From assembly GCF_037969725.1 (NCBI RefSeq), contig NZ_CP150203.1, positions 2,124,001-2,188,000 on the forward strand: DNA of 64,000 nucleotides, in the 5' to 3' direction. The number at the start of each line of letters is the position of its first letter. Positions within the stretch are counted from its first letter, which is position 1. Origin of the DNA: Paenibacillus sp. FSL W8-0426. Lineage in GTDB: Bacteria > Bacillota > Bacilli > Paenibacillales > Paenibacillaceae. The notes under the pieces were generated by a model. It was given only the letters and a program-made list of their open reading frames with translations, was not told where the DNA came from and did no database searches. Positions 54,246 through 63,197 of the stretch are shown here, piece after piece. The position numbers and the translations under genes were made by a program.

Positions 54246-55556
54246 ATGAACGAAAAAAAGCGGGACCTTGCTGCATTGGCATCTATACCGGTTATTATGA
54301 CCTTGGGAAATTCAATGTTGATTCCCATCCTTCCGCAAATTGAACGTCAATTGCATGTATCCTCCTTTAAAGTGAGCATGCTGATCACGGTATATGCGGT
54401 CGTTGCCATCTTACTTATCCCGCTTGCAGGTTACCTCTCGGACCGATTCGGGCGCAAGGTTGTCATTATCCCCAGCTTAATCATCGCGGCTGCAGGAGGG
54501 GCTGTAGCCAGCGTAGCGGCCATGATGCTTGCCGGCTCTGCCGCATATTGGACGATCCTTGCGGGCCGCTTGCTGCAGGGGATCGGTGCGGCAGGCGCGT
54601 TTCCCATCGTGATTCCACTGGTCGGAGACATGTTCGATGACGAGAAACAAGTGAGCAAAAGCCTTGGCATTATTGAGACCTCGAACACGTTCGGCAAGGT
54701 CGTTAGTCCGATCCTTGGTGCGGCGCTGGCTGCCTGGCTCTGGTATTTGCCTTTTATCGCCATACCGGTGCTGTGCGTGTTTTCCCTTGTGCTGGTCATC
54801 ATGTTTGTCAAAGCTCCGAAGAAAAAAGAACGTCCGCCATCCTTTTCCGAATTCGTGGCTTCGGTCAAAAAGGTAATGAAAGAGAATGGCCGCTGGTTAT
54901 ATGCTTTGTTTGCCATCGGCGGCATATGCATGTTTATCCTTTTTGGCGTGCTGTTTTATTTGTCCGAAATGCTGGAATCCAAATACAAGCTCGCCGGGGT
55001 GGTGAAAGGCCTTGTATTGGCGATCCCCTTGGCCGCGCTTTGTTTGGCGTCCTTTCTGGCCGGAAAGTGGATCGGCAAAAGCAAAGTACGCATGAAATGG
55101 ATCGGATTTGCCGGTCTCGCCATTGTGACGGCGTCCCTTGTACTGATGGGATTCTGGAACAACATCTATCTAGTGGTCGGTTTGTTTTCCGCAGGAAGCG
55201 TCGGGATCGGGGCCACTTTGCCTTGTTTGGATGCCCTGATTACGGAGGGGATCGACAAAGAAATGCGGGGGACCATTACCGCGCTGTTCAGCAGCATGCG
55301 TTTTATCGGCGTATCCCTCGGCCCACCCGTCATTTCATTGTTGCTGGGCAGCGCTCACATGCTCCTCTTTGGCTTGTTGGCAGCCATAAGCGCGGTGGGC
55401 GCTCTCCTGAGCTTCTTTGCGGTCAAACCGGAGAAAGAAGAGCAGGAAAAAGGCGGGAAAAGCCAAGATCAGCAGCAGCGAAGCGTTTACGAAGAACCGA
55501 AAAAAGGGTTTGAACAAAAGGGAATCCGGTCCAAACGAAACAAGAGCCCGTTCTGA
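54246..55556 (+). CDS. MFS drug efflux-type transporter
   Basis: 436 residues, ATG 54246 seven bases after AAAGGTGG. Twelve-span major facilitator of the DHA1 drug:H+ antiporter kind: motif A GYLSDRFGRKVV between spans 2 and 3, GRLLQGIGAAGAFPIVIPLVG (motif B-like, span 4 region), GIIETSNTFGKVVSPILGA (motif C-like). A central charged loop (KAPKKKERPPSF) divides the halves. The last 45 residues form an unusually long charged Lys/Glu/Gln tail. The substrate is unknown. The stop codon lies inside the terminator stem. A short leader frame with a hairpin precedes the gene. Confidence 0.85.
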   Translation: MNEKKRDLAALASIPVIMTLGNSMLIPILPQIERQLHVSSFKVSMLITVYAVVAILLIPLAGYLSDRFGRKVVIIPSLIIAAAGGAVASVAAMMLAGSAAYWTILAGRLLQGIGAAGAFPIVIPLVGDMFDDEKQVSKSLGIIETSNTFGKVVSPILGAALAAWLWYLPFIAIPVLCVFSLVLVIMFVKAPKKKERPPSFSEFVASVKKVMKENGRWLYALFAIGGICMFILFGVLFYLSEMLESKYKLAGVVKGLVLAIPLAALCLASFLAGKWIGKSKVRMKWIGFAGLAIVTASLVLMGFWNNIYLVVGLFSAGSVGIGATLPCLDALITEGIDKEMRGTITALFSSMRFIGVSLGPPVISLLLGSAHMLLFGLLAAISAVGALLSFFAVKPEKEEQEKGGKSQDQQQRSVYEEPKKGFEQKGIRSKRNKSPF

Positions 55557-55577
55557 ACTGTCAGAAACGGGCTTTTT
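55545..55577 (+). terminator. Terminator overlapping the MFS stop codon
   Basis: AGCCCGTT (55545-55552) pairs with AACGGGCT (55566-55573), inner CTGA/TCAG arms, then TTTTT. The TGA stop (55554-55556) is part of the stem. Confidence 0.82.
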
Positions 55578-55645
55578 CCAATGCTTGCCGCCAGAGGCGC
55601 ATGCTCATTGCATGTAAGGCTGCAACGTTGTTTCGAGGCTTCGCC

Positions 55646-56929
55646 TCAATCGTTTGTTTCCTTGTCTTTACCTTCGATGTGAGTATGCGCCAGCAGTGGA
55701 TGAACCTGCACGTCGAAGCTGCCGCTGCGTTTGCCTTGAATGAGATAAATGATCAGGAAGAGCACCACGGCAACGGCCGAGTAACGATACATTTCGGTAT
55801 AACTTGTCAATGAAGCAATGCCGCCCAGCAGGAGGGCACCCATGGCAATACCGAAGTCGAGCGAGTTCAGGAACATGCCGTTAGCCATCCCGCGCTGCGA
55901 CGGCGCAACGATTTGAATCATCCACGTTTGCAGCGAAGACTGCATGGACCCATATCCGATGCCGTAGATGAAAGCAGACAACAGCATGAGTGGCATGGAG
56001 GTCGCGAACGAAAGAAGAATCAAACCGCCGGCCATGAAGAAGGTCCCCGGAATCAACAGCGCCTTCGGTCCTTTGCGATCATATAACCGGCCTGCAAAGG
56101 GACGGACAATAAGAATGGCGATGGCATTGAACAGGAAAAAGAATGCCGGATTGGACAAGTTGGCTTCTTTTCCGTAAAGGACGATAAAACCGACGAGACC
56201 TCCATACGTAACGGCCAAGAGGGCGTTCAATATGCTGGGCAGAAACAGTTTCCGGTTGAACGGCAGCTTCTCTCTGGTGCCTGACACCGATGCGGCCTTG
56301 GGCTGAGCCTGTGGCACTGAGCCTGCAGAAGAGGCGACTTTGTTCGCTTTTTTACGCGTTAACGATAAACTTAGCGGATAGATGACTGCAATAACGCCAG
56401 CCGTGCACAACATAAGCGTTGTGAAGCCTGCGCCTTGTAGGAGGGTGACCCCGATCATCGGGCCAATGGACATGGCCAGGCTTGTTGACAAGCCGAAATA
56501 TCCCATTCCCTCGCCCATTCGCTTAACGGGAATAATATCCGAGGCCATCGTGGGGAAGGCCGTACTGGTCATGCCAAAGCCTGTGCCGAAGATCATGCGC
56601 AGGAGCAGCAGCAGGGCGATTCCGCCGGCAAAATAATAGCCCAGCGTGGCAAGCAGGGCGACGGTCAACCCAAGGTAAATCATGGTGTTGCGAAGCCCTC
56701 TTTCCAAAGCTTTGGCCGAATATAGGCGAGCAGCGATGGCGCATAGGGCGAACAGGCACGTAAATAGGCTTACTTCAAAGGCGTTCGCATGAAAACGCTC
56801 CTGTACATAGGACGGGAGCGGAGAGACGATCATATGCAGCTGCAAGAAAAGCAGAAAATTACAGAGCATAAGCAAAGTAAAATCGATGGTCCATAGTTTG
56901 ACGCGTGAAGCTTGTGGCGATTCGTTCAT
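55646..56929 (-). CDS. MFS transporter in a marR operon
   Basis: 427 residues from ATG 56929, with GGGGGA ten bases upstream, inside the end of the marR gene. Twelve spans in two halves; motif A-like GRLYDRKGPKALL occurs in the second half and FGTGFGMTSTAFPTMASDI in the span 4-5 region. The loop between halves is Ala/Lys/Gln rich. The protein is of the YfcJ/AraJ-like general efflux type, substrate unknown. The six-base gap to the MarR gene shows it is co-transcribed and probably de-repressed by whatever ligand MarR binds. Confidence 0.87.
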   Translation of the reverse strand: MNESPQASRVKLWTIDFTLLMLCNFLLFLQLHMIVSPLPSYVQERFHANAFEVSLFTCLFALCAIAARLYSAKALERGLRNTMIYLGLTVALLATLGYYFAGGIALLLLLRMIFGTGFGMTSTAFPTMASDIIPVKRMGEGMGYFGLSTSLAMSIGPMIGVTLLQGAGFTTLMLCTAGVIAVIYPLSLSLTRKKANKVASSAGSVPQAQPKAASVSGTREKLPFNRKLFLPSILNALLAVTYGGLVGFIVLYGKEANLSNPAFFFLFNAIAILIVRPFAGRLYDRKGPKALLIPGTFFMAGGLILLSFATSMPLMLLSAFIYGIGYGSMQSSLQTWMIQIVAPSQRGMANGMFLNSLDFGIAMGALLLGGIASLTSYTEMYRYSAVAVVLFLIIYLIQGKRSGSFDVQVHPLLAHTHIEGKDKETND

Positions 56930-56935
56930 TGGTTG

Positions 56936-57382
56936 TTATTCCCCCTGAGTGTCTATTCGTTGAAGGTTGCGGTTGATGAGGGAGAGAACAGTTTTGAATG
57001 TTTCCATTTGCTCTTCCGGAATGTCGGCGGCGAGGATATCATTCATTCCTTTTTCAATCGGAATCAATTGGTCGAGCAATGCCCTGCCGTCTTCGGTAAG
57101 ATAAAGAAGGTATGCCCTGCGATCCTGCTTGCTGGTGCGGCGTTCGACCATCCCTTTTTTTTCTAAAAGATCGATGATGCGGGCAGTCGTGGGCTGGTCT
57201 TTGCACACACGGGCAGCAAGCTCCTTCTGGTTGACCCCTTCCCCCCGGCCAATGTTAAACAGCACAGAGAATTGCTCTGTCGTGATGTCGTACGGCTTGA
57301 ATCGATTGGCAAGAACGACAGCAGCCTTTCGATGGGTTAATCCCATGAGAAAACCGACAGATTGGTCCAGTGAATATTCCAT
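56936..57382 (-). CDS. MarR-family repressor of an efflux operon
   Basis: 148 residues from ATG 57382, first gene of a two-gene operon with the MFS transporter. Winged helix: FSVLFNIGRGEGVNQKELAA, recognition CKDQPTTARIIDLLEKKG and the wing RRTSKQDRRAYLLYLTEDG. Dimerisation helices lie at both ends. A consensus promoter with a palindrome at its start site is found just upstream, so autorepression is likely. It differs clearly from the MarR at 8583. Confidence 0.92.
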   Translation of the reverse strand: MEYSLDQSVGFLMGLTHRKAAVVLANRFKPYDITTEQFSVLFNIGRGEGVNQKELAARVCKDQPTTARIIDLLEKKGMVERRTSKQDRRAYLLYLTEDGRALLDQLIPIEKGMNDILAADIPEEQMETFKTVLSLINRNLQRIDTQGE

Positions 57383-57428
57383 GTGTGCGAGGCCTCGCTT
57401 CCTTCAAAAAAGTTGTTCGCAGAAATAG

Positions 57429-57468
57429 TTGTTGCAACAATTATATGTTGACTAAGTAGTTTTGTCAA
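57429..57468 (-). promoter_or_regulatory. Consensus sigma-A promoter with palindromic operator for marR-MFS
   Basis: On the minus strand TTGACA (57463-57468), 17-base spacer, TATAAT (57440-57445), both hexamers perfect. The 12-base perfect palindrome TTGTTGCAACAA (57429-57440) covers the transcription start, and the repeat TTGAC/GTCAA spans the spacer. Tight repression by the MarR product is implied. Confidence 0.85.
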
Positions 57469-57630
57469 AGCAAATTTATGCAAAGTGCACCATGCGATGG
57501 CAAGCAAAGCCTGTTACAATGTAAATGTGCATCCGCGCGCTGATAAGCCTCCGAACCTACCCAGACATGCAGATGGACAAATTCGATCCGCACCGGTCAA
57601 TTTGAACCGGGGAGTAAAAGGAGATACGTT

Positions 57631-58083
57631 ATGCTGAAAAACATTCCGGCCATCCTGCCACCCGAACTGCTTAAAATCATGTCCGAGATGGGACATGGGG
57701 ACGAGCTTGTTTTGGCGGATGCCAATTTTCCGGCGGCGAGCCATGCCAAGCGGCTGATCCGCTGTGACGCCGTGGGAGCGGTCCAATTGCTGGATGCGAT
57801 GTTAACCTTGTTTCCGCTTGACACTTACGTCGAACATCCCGCAGCAGTCATGCAAGTCGTTCAGGGAGATCCCGTCGTACCTGTCATTTGGGAGGACTTC
57901 CGAAAGAGCATTCAGCGCCATGAAGGTGTCGTGAATCCGCTTGAGGAAGTGGAGCGTTTTGCATTTTATGAAAGGGCTTCCAGGTCGTTTGCGATCATCG
58001 CTACCGGGGAAGGTGCGCAATATGCCAACCTGATTTTGAGAAAAGGGGTCATTCGTTCGAGGGTAAATAACATTTTCCCCTAA
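57631..58083 (+). CDS. fucU: FucU/RbsD family sugar mutarotase
   Basis: 150 residues, ATG 57631 with AAAAGGAGATA upstream. It catalyses interconversion of sugar anomers (alpha/beta-fucose in FucU, ribose ring forms in RbsD). The signature MGHGDELVLADANFPA holds the catalytic His, and a C-terminal RSFAIIATGEGAQYANLILRKG is typical. The length fits FucU more than RbsD (about 130). No fucose or ribose catabolic genes adjoin, so the natural sugar is unclear. A TACAAT about 100 bases upstream may be its -10. Confidence 0.9.
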   Translation: MLKNIPAILPPELLKIMSEMGHGDELVLADANFPAASHAKRLIRCDAVGAVQLLDAMLTLFPLDTYVEHPAAVMQVVQGDPVVPVIWEDFRKSIQRHEGVVNPLEEVERFAFYERASRSFAIIATGEGAQYANLILRKGVIRSRVNNIFP

Positions 58084-58224
58084 GAGGCATGACTAAACCT
58101 GTCGAATGACGATAGATATTACAAACTTTGAGACGGATGATGTATGGGACCAGTGTCGATGCCTTGCTACAATAATGGAAACGATACAAAGGCAGGAATC
58201 ATCGGAAAAGGGAGGTTGCACGCG

Positions 58225-58695
58225 ATGCAATATAACCTGAAGTTGGCTGGCCCGGATGACGTCGTCCGGCTTGGAGAGCTGTTCAACCAATATCGAATGT
58301 TCTATGGGCAGGAATCGGATGAAGAGGGTGCCGTTCGTTTTATCTCAGAACGCATGGAACGCGAGGAATCTGTCATTTTGGCAGCCGTGTGCCCAAGTGG
58401 CATTAACGGCGTTGAACAAATAGCGGGTTTTGCACAACTTTATCCGAGCTTCAGCTCGGTATCCATGGGGAAAATATGGATTCTTAATGACCTGTACGTA
58501 CACCCGGATCATCGCGGGCAAGGCATTGCAGGCATGCTGCTCGACGCAGCACGGGAAATGGCGTATCAGGATAAAGCAATCCGGATCGTGTTATCCACGG
58601 CGAAGGATAACGGGCAGGCTCAGCGGATCTACGAAGCCAAAGGGTATGTTCAGGACGCCCATTTCCTGTATTATGAACTTGATCTGCTGCCATAG
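58225..58695 (+). CDS. GNAT-family N-acetyltransferase
   Basis: 156 residues from ATG 58225, nine bases after AGGGAGG; the in-frame ATG at 58144 lacks a ribosome site. Acetyl-CoA-dependent GNAT fold: LNDLYVHPDHRGQGIAGMLL is motif A with the pyrophosphate-binding R/Q-x-x-G-x-G/A pattern, and AQRIYEAKGYVQDA is motif B. The acceptor is unknown. An extended -10 (TGCTACAAT) lies at about 58168, so it may have its own promoter. Confidence 0.88.
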   Translation: MQYNLKLAGPDDVVRLGELFNQYRMFYGQESDEEGAVRFISERMEREESVILAAVCPSGINGVEQIAGFAQLYPSFSSVSMGKIWILNDLYVHPDHRGQGIAGMLLDAAREMAYQDKAIRIVLSTAKDNGQAQRIYEAKGYVQDAHFLYYELDLLP

Positions 58696-58754
58696 GATGA
58701 ACGCTGGCACAGCCGGAACAACGGAACATAACAAAGAGGAGGATTACAGCCAAA

Positions 58755-59375
58755 ATGATGCAATGGATCGCGATGATCACGATGCTGATCGATCATATGG
58801 GCGCTATCTTTTATCCCCAGGTGCATGAGCTGCGCATCATCGGCCGTATTGCCTTTCCCATCTATGCTTTTGCCGTCTACATCGGTTACAAGCATACTCG
58901 GAATGTACAAAAATACATATGGAGATTGTTCTGGATCGCGGTCATTTCACAGGTTCCGTTTATGGCTGCCTTTAATCATGTCTCGTTAAACGTGGTGTGG
59001 ACGTTATGGTCCTCCCTGCTGGTATTATTCGTGCTGGATCGGCTTCCAAACCGGTGGCTTGGCATTCCTCTCGTCATCGGGGCCGGGATCATCATGGAGC
59101 TTTCGACGATGGATTATGGCATGTATGGTTTGCTGCTGGTGCTGTTGTTCCGTTATTTTACGGGCCCGGTGCTGGTCCTGGGACATGTTCTGATTACGGC
59201 AGTCTATATTATGGGATACAGCAGCCCCATCCAGATGTATAGCGTGGCGGCCACGATCGGTATCGCCGTTGCGATGCATTACGGAGCCCATTTCCGGATG
59301 CGAGGCCCGCGTTGGGTCTGGCGTTATTTCTATCCGGTACACCTGGCTGTAATTGCCCTGATCAGGTGGGTATAA
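58755..59375 (+). CDS. TraX family membrane protein
   Basis: 206 residues, ATG 58755, 12 bases after GAGGAGG (an ATG one codon later is equally possible). TraX family: MMQWIAMITMLIDHMGAIF at the N-terminus, RIIGRIAFPIYAFAVYIGYKHT, and about seven membrane spans. In plasmid F, TraX N-acetylates pilin; chromosomal Firmicute members are common and of unknown role, probably membrane-bound acyltransferases. No conjugation genes are nearby. It ends at a strong bidirectional terminator. Confidence 0.88.
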   Translation: MMQWIAMITMLIDHMGAIFYPQVHELRIIGRIAFPIYAFAVYIGYKHTRNVQKYIWRLFWIAVISQVPFMAAFNHVSLNVVWTLWSSLLVLFVLDRLPNRWLGIPLVIGAGIIMELSTMDYGMYGLLLVLLFRYFTGPVLVLGHVLITAVYIMGYSSPIQMYSVAATIGIAVAMHYGAHFRMRGPRWVWRYFYPVHLAVIALIRWV

Positions 59376-59415
59376 AAAAGGCCATTCTCCGCAAACATGG
59401 GAGAATGGCCTTTTT
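59373..59415. terminator. Bidirectional terminator
   Basis: GGCCATTCTCC (59380-59390) pairs perfectly with GGAGAATGGCC (59400-59410), flanked by A6 and T5. It ends traX and the convergent synthetase gene. Confidence 0.95.
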
Positions 59416-59442
59416 GGCGTAAGTATAGGAAGAATGAGGTCG

Positions 59443-62400
59443 TTAATCCAGAGCCGAGGTGGCGTCTGAAGACGGCAGGATGGATGAAGGGAAATATCCG
59501 ATATCCACCGCGTGCTTCAACATGGTCGTTACAAAGCGGTCATCCGCTTTCGCGCATATAATGCCGGCCGGCTCTACGTATGCTGTCGTTACAGGGCAGG
59601 CATACATATATGCCGAATCCTTCGCGCCGTCTCCTTCGAGCTGGGCAATCGCGAGCTGCAGCGCCTCTGCGTCTTTCTCCACGCTGGCGTCGAACAGCCA
59701 CTGGGTATATTCCGCAAACGGCATCGTTTCCACCTGATATCCGGCACGCCGGATGGAGGCAATCAAGTCATCGTAGCGGATCGGTTCCGGGTTGCAGATG
59801 TGGAATACCCGTCCTGCCGTATCTTCGCGCATGGCCAGGTGGGCAATGGACTGGCTGGCGTAATCAATCGGCGTGAAGTCGACCATCCATTCCGCCGCCG
59901 GCGCTTTGCCGAGCAGCAGCATAGCTTTGATCATGCGGTAGAAGGCGTTGCTGTCAATATTGGTCTGGAAACGGCCGGTTTCCGAATGGCAAGTGAGATT
60001 GCCCGCCCGATAAATGCTTACAGGCACGCCTTCCCGGGCCGCCTGCATCAGAACCTTTTCCGCCTCAAGCTTACTGTCGGAGTACAGGTTGTCTACATGC
60101 AGATCTTCCGGGAAGCTGTCGTATTGCAATGAAGATTCCCATTGCCCGCTCAGCGCGAGATCTTCAGGTATGCCCATGGTGGAGACATGGTGGAAGGACG
60201 CACCCGGTTTGTGTCGGATCAGGCTGAGCAAGGAAACGGTGCCTTCGACATTGGTCTTGGCAAATTGCTCCGCCTCCCCGAAATGCCGAACGTCTGCCGC
60301 ACAATGGATGATACGGTCGATGCGGGCCTGCACATAAGCGGCCTGCGCGTCGGACAGCCCCAGTCCTGGACGTTCAAGATCACCTTCTATGATCTCCACT
60401 CTCGCGGCAAGCATCGATTCGATGCCGTTTCCGAAATAACCTTTCATCACGCCGTTCAAGCGTTCCCTGGCCGTACTGCCATCGGATGGACGACGCACCA
60501 AGGCGTAAATGGTTGCATCGGAGCGCATGAGCAGCTGCTCCAGCACGTGGGATCCGAGATAACCGGTGGCACCGGTCAGCAGGACATGCTCCGGTTTCAA
60601 TATCTCGGGATAACCCAGTCGGGTCTCCAGCTCCACCGGATGTTCCGCCAAACGGGTGATCGTACCTGCGTTCTTTGCGATCGAAGCCGAATCATCATTG
60701 GCAGAAAGCGCCATGGCTTCTGCGCGCTTCGCCAGGGCGCGGATTGTCTTTTCTGCAAAGAAGTCAGCGATTTTCAATTGTGGATAATGCCGCTTCAGGA
60801 TGACCAGGACGTGGATAACGCGAAGGGAATCCCCGCCTACGGCAAAAAAGCTGTCTTCCACGCCAAAATCGTCGTGTCCCAGAATTTGCTTCCAGGCATC
60901 ATATAGAATGGACTCTGTCCCGGTTGCAGGCATGACGCGGTCAGGCTGGTTCTCGTGCCGCTCTTCGTTAGGGAAATCCACCATTGCTTTGCGATGGATT
61001 TTACCGGTAGGAGCAATCGGCATCTCATCAAGCTGGCACACCCACTTCGGCACAAAATAGGAAGGCAGTTTGGCTGCCAGCTGTGCTTTGATGTCAGCGA
61101 CGGAAAGGGTGGACCCGTCTTTGGACGTAAAGTAGGCGACCAGCATGTTTTGGCCATCGCTTTCCTTTTTGGGAATGACAACGACATTCTGCACTTGGTC
61201 CAGACGGGCAAAATGATCCTCGATCTCCCCGATTTCAATCCGATGGCCCCGGATTTTCAACTGGGAATCGCTGCGGCCGACATATTCGAGCAAGCCATTG
61301 TCCAACACTTTGGCAATATCGCCGGATTTATAGATTTTCTCGTTTATGGCAAACGGGCTGTCAATGAAAGACTGGGCTGTACGCTCCGGCAGGTTCAAGT
61401 ATCCTTTGGCAAGAGCAGGCGTGGCGATATATACTTCTCCCGGCACGCCTACCGGACAAAGCTGTTGCTCTTCGTTGACGATGTACACTTTGTAGTTGTG
61501 GATCGGTTTGCCGATCGGAATGTGGACCACATGATCCGGAACGCGTTCGCTAATGCGATGCGTCGTTGTAGCAACGGTGCACTCCGTAGGCCCGTAAACA
61601 TTCACGATGTCGATTTGATCGCCAAACTTGCGTTGGAATGCACGAACCTGCTCGCCATAGAGAGCTTCGCCCGCAACGGTAATGATTTTGACCTTCGACA
61701 ATCGGTGGAACCCTTCTTCCGACAAGTACGAAGCCAGCTGATTGAAAAAGATGGTCGGCAAAATCGTAATGATCGTGGTGCCTGTCCGCTCAATGGCGAT
61801 TGCAAAGTCCTCAACGGACACGCGCTCTTCCGCGGACAGAAGATAAAGCTCTGCCCCGTAGAAGAGGGCCCCGATCGTATCCCACACGGATGCGTCAAAG
61901 CTGTATGTAGCAAATTGGGTTAATACGTCGCCTGGTTTAATGTCACAATCCCGCTGCACGACACTGCCCAAGTTCGTCACGCCCCGATGAGCGATAAGCG
62001 CGCCCTTCGGTTTGCCCGTGGAACCGGAAGTATAGATGATATAAGCGAGGTCGTCGGGATGGACGTCGACGTTCGGGTTGCTGGCTGCAAATCCGGCGAG
62101 ACGCCCGTCAACGGCAACAATTTGCCGCACGGTCGAGATGCCGGAGAATAATCGGGTTGCTTCAGCGAACGATGATTCCGTGGTCAGAACGAATGAAGAC
62201 GAAGTGTCCTCGACGATGTAGCTGTTACGCTCCTCGGGATGCTCGGGATCGATCGGAACGTAGGCACCTCCCGCTTTGAGAATGCCAAGCAGGGAAATGA
62301 TCGTTTCCAGGCTTCGCTCCATAAAAATGCTGACGAACTCGCCTTTTTTCAGTCCATTGGACAGCAGGACGCGTGCCACTTGGTTGGCCCGTTCGTTAAG

Positions 62401-63150
62401 CTCGCGATACGTATACCGGCCGGATCTGGACGTGATCGCAGGCGAATCCGGGAATTCGGCGGCAGTGGCTTCAAACCAGCCATGGATCGTTTGGTGTTCC
62501 GGCTCGAGCACGGCGGTGTCGTTCATTTCGCGGTACACGAGCCGATCGGAAGCAGACAGAATGTCCACCGAGCCCAGTGCCCTGTCTGCAGTGCGCAGGG
62601 CGGACCGCAGCAGGGTTTGGTAGTATTCCGCATAGCGGAGCACGGTGTCCTCCCGGAGAAGGGAGCGGTCATAGAATATATCCAGGGCAAATTGGCCCTG
62701 AATTTCGCGCATGTTCCAGCTTAGGACTTGCGGCCTTTGAGGGAGCTGGACGCTATTTAACATAAATAATGTTTCAGGATATTCCGCAGCAGAAGGATCT
62801 TGTTCGTGCTGCAGTTGCGCAGAAACCTGATCGTTTAATTCCCGGAACGCCATTTTACCATGAAGTTCCAATCTAAGCGTGGCTGTCCGCTCCGGGCATA
62901 CCGCCCCCACCGCAATTTCGCGTTCTCCGGACAATCGATACAGCAATGCCGCATAAGCGGTGAGCAAGACAGGATATAAGGAATCTGCTCCAAGCTTTTG
63001 GCTCAGCTCTGGGATCAGGGAAGGATCGATCTGAACATGAGCCGATTCATAGGAAAAGGTTTGATGCCGGCGTCCAAAATCCAGTGGAATCTGGAGAACC
63101 GGAAGATGAGATTCTGCGGCATGGTTTGTCGTCGTTTGGTTATCAATCAC
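59443..63150 (-). CDS. One-module nonribosomal peptide synthetase: half-C, A, T, reductase
   Basis: 1235 residues from GTG 63150, nine bases after GGAGG. Order: the C-terminal lobe of a condensation domain (about 15-200) without the HHxxxDG active site; a complete adenylation domain (about 215-735) with YTSGSTGKPKG, NVYGPTE, YKSGD, and GKIHRK; a carrier domain with phosphopantetheine Ser775 in FFAVGGDSLR; and a thioester reductase domain (about 850-1235) with NAD(P)H motif TGATGYLGSH, Thr991 and Tyr1023-x3-Lys1027. Such proteins activate a carboxylic or amino acid and release it reductively as aldehyde or alcohol, as in carboxylic acid reductases and Lys2. The hand-read A-domain code is D-A-W-T-T-A-V-V-A-K, nearest Phe-type codes. 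It lies 47 bases after a chemoreceptor gene. Confidence 0.92.
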   Translation of the reverse strand: MIDNQTTTNHAAESHLPVLQIPLDFGRRHQTFSYESAHVQIDPSLIPELSQKLGADSLYPVLLTAYAALLYRLSGEREIAVGAVCPERTATLRLELHGKMAFRELNDQVSAQLQHEQDPSAAEYPETLFMLNSVQLPQRPQVLSWNMREIQGQFALDIFYDRSLLREDTVLRYAEYYQTLLRSALRTADRALGSVDILSASDRLVYREMNDTAVLEPEHQTIHGWFEATAAEFPDSPAITSRSGRYTYRELNERANQVARVLLSNGLKKGEFVSIFMERSLETIISLLGILKAGGAYVPIDPEHPEERNSYIVEDTSSSFVLTTESSFAEATRLFSGISTVRQIVAVDGRLAGFAASNPNVDVHPDDLAYIIYTSGSTGKPKGALIAHRGVTNLGSVVQRDCDIKPGDVLTQFATYSFDASVWDTIGALFYGAELYLLSAEERVSVEDFAIAIERTGTTIITILPTIFFNQLASYLSEEGFHRLSKVKIITVAGEALYGEQVRAFQRKFGDQIDIVNVYGPTECTVATTTHRISERVPDHVVHIPIGKPIHNYKVYIVNEEQQLCPVGVPGEVYIATPALAKGYLNLPERTAQSFIDSPFAINEKIYKSGDIAKVLDNGLLEYVGRSDSQLKIRGHRIEIGEIEDHFARLDQVQNVVVIPKKESDGQNMLVAYFTSKDGSTLSVADIKAQLAAKLPSYFVPKWVCQLDEMPIAPTGKIHRKAMVDFPNEERHENQPDRVMPATGTESILYDAWKQILGHDDFGVEDSFFAVGGDSLRVIHVLVILKRHYPQLKIADFFAEKTIRALAKRAEAMALSANDDSASIAKNAGTITRLAEHPVELETRLGYPEILKPEHVLLTGATGYLGSHVLEQLLMRSDATIYALVRRPSDGSTARERLNGVMKGYFGNGIESMLAARVEIIEGDLERPGLGLSDAQAAYVQARIDRIIHCAADVRHFGEAEQFAKTNVEGTVSLLSLIRHKPGASFHHVSTMGIPEDLALSGQWESSLQYDSFPEDLHVDNLYSDSKLEAEKVLMQAAREGVPVSIYRAGNLTCHSETGRFQTNIDSNAFYRMIKAMLLLGKAPAAEWMVDFTPIDYASQSIAHLAMREDTAGRVFHICNPEPIRYDDLIASIRRAGYQVETMPFAEYTQWLFDASVEKDAEALQLAIAQLEGDGAKDSAYMYACPVTTAYVEPAGIICAKADDRFVTTMLKHAVDIGYFPSSILPSSDATSALD

Positions 63151-63197
63151 TTATGGGATCCTCCTTGTTTCCATAGTATGCATGTTGGATTTCAGGT

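Noticed and set aside
58182..58197. cre site before the GNAT gene
   Set aside because: ATGGAAACGATACAAA misses one core consensus position, and the gene has no carbon-metabolism context.
58755..59375. Conjugative element suggested by traX
   Set aside because: No relaxase, coupling protein, integrase or attachment repeats are nearby; chromosomal traX genes are common in this group.
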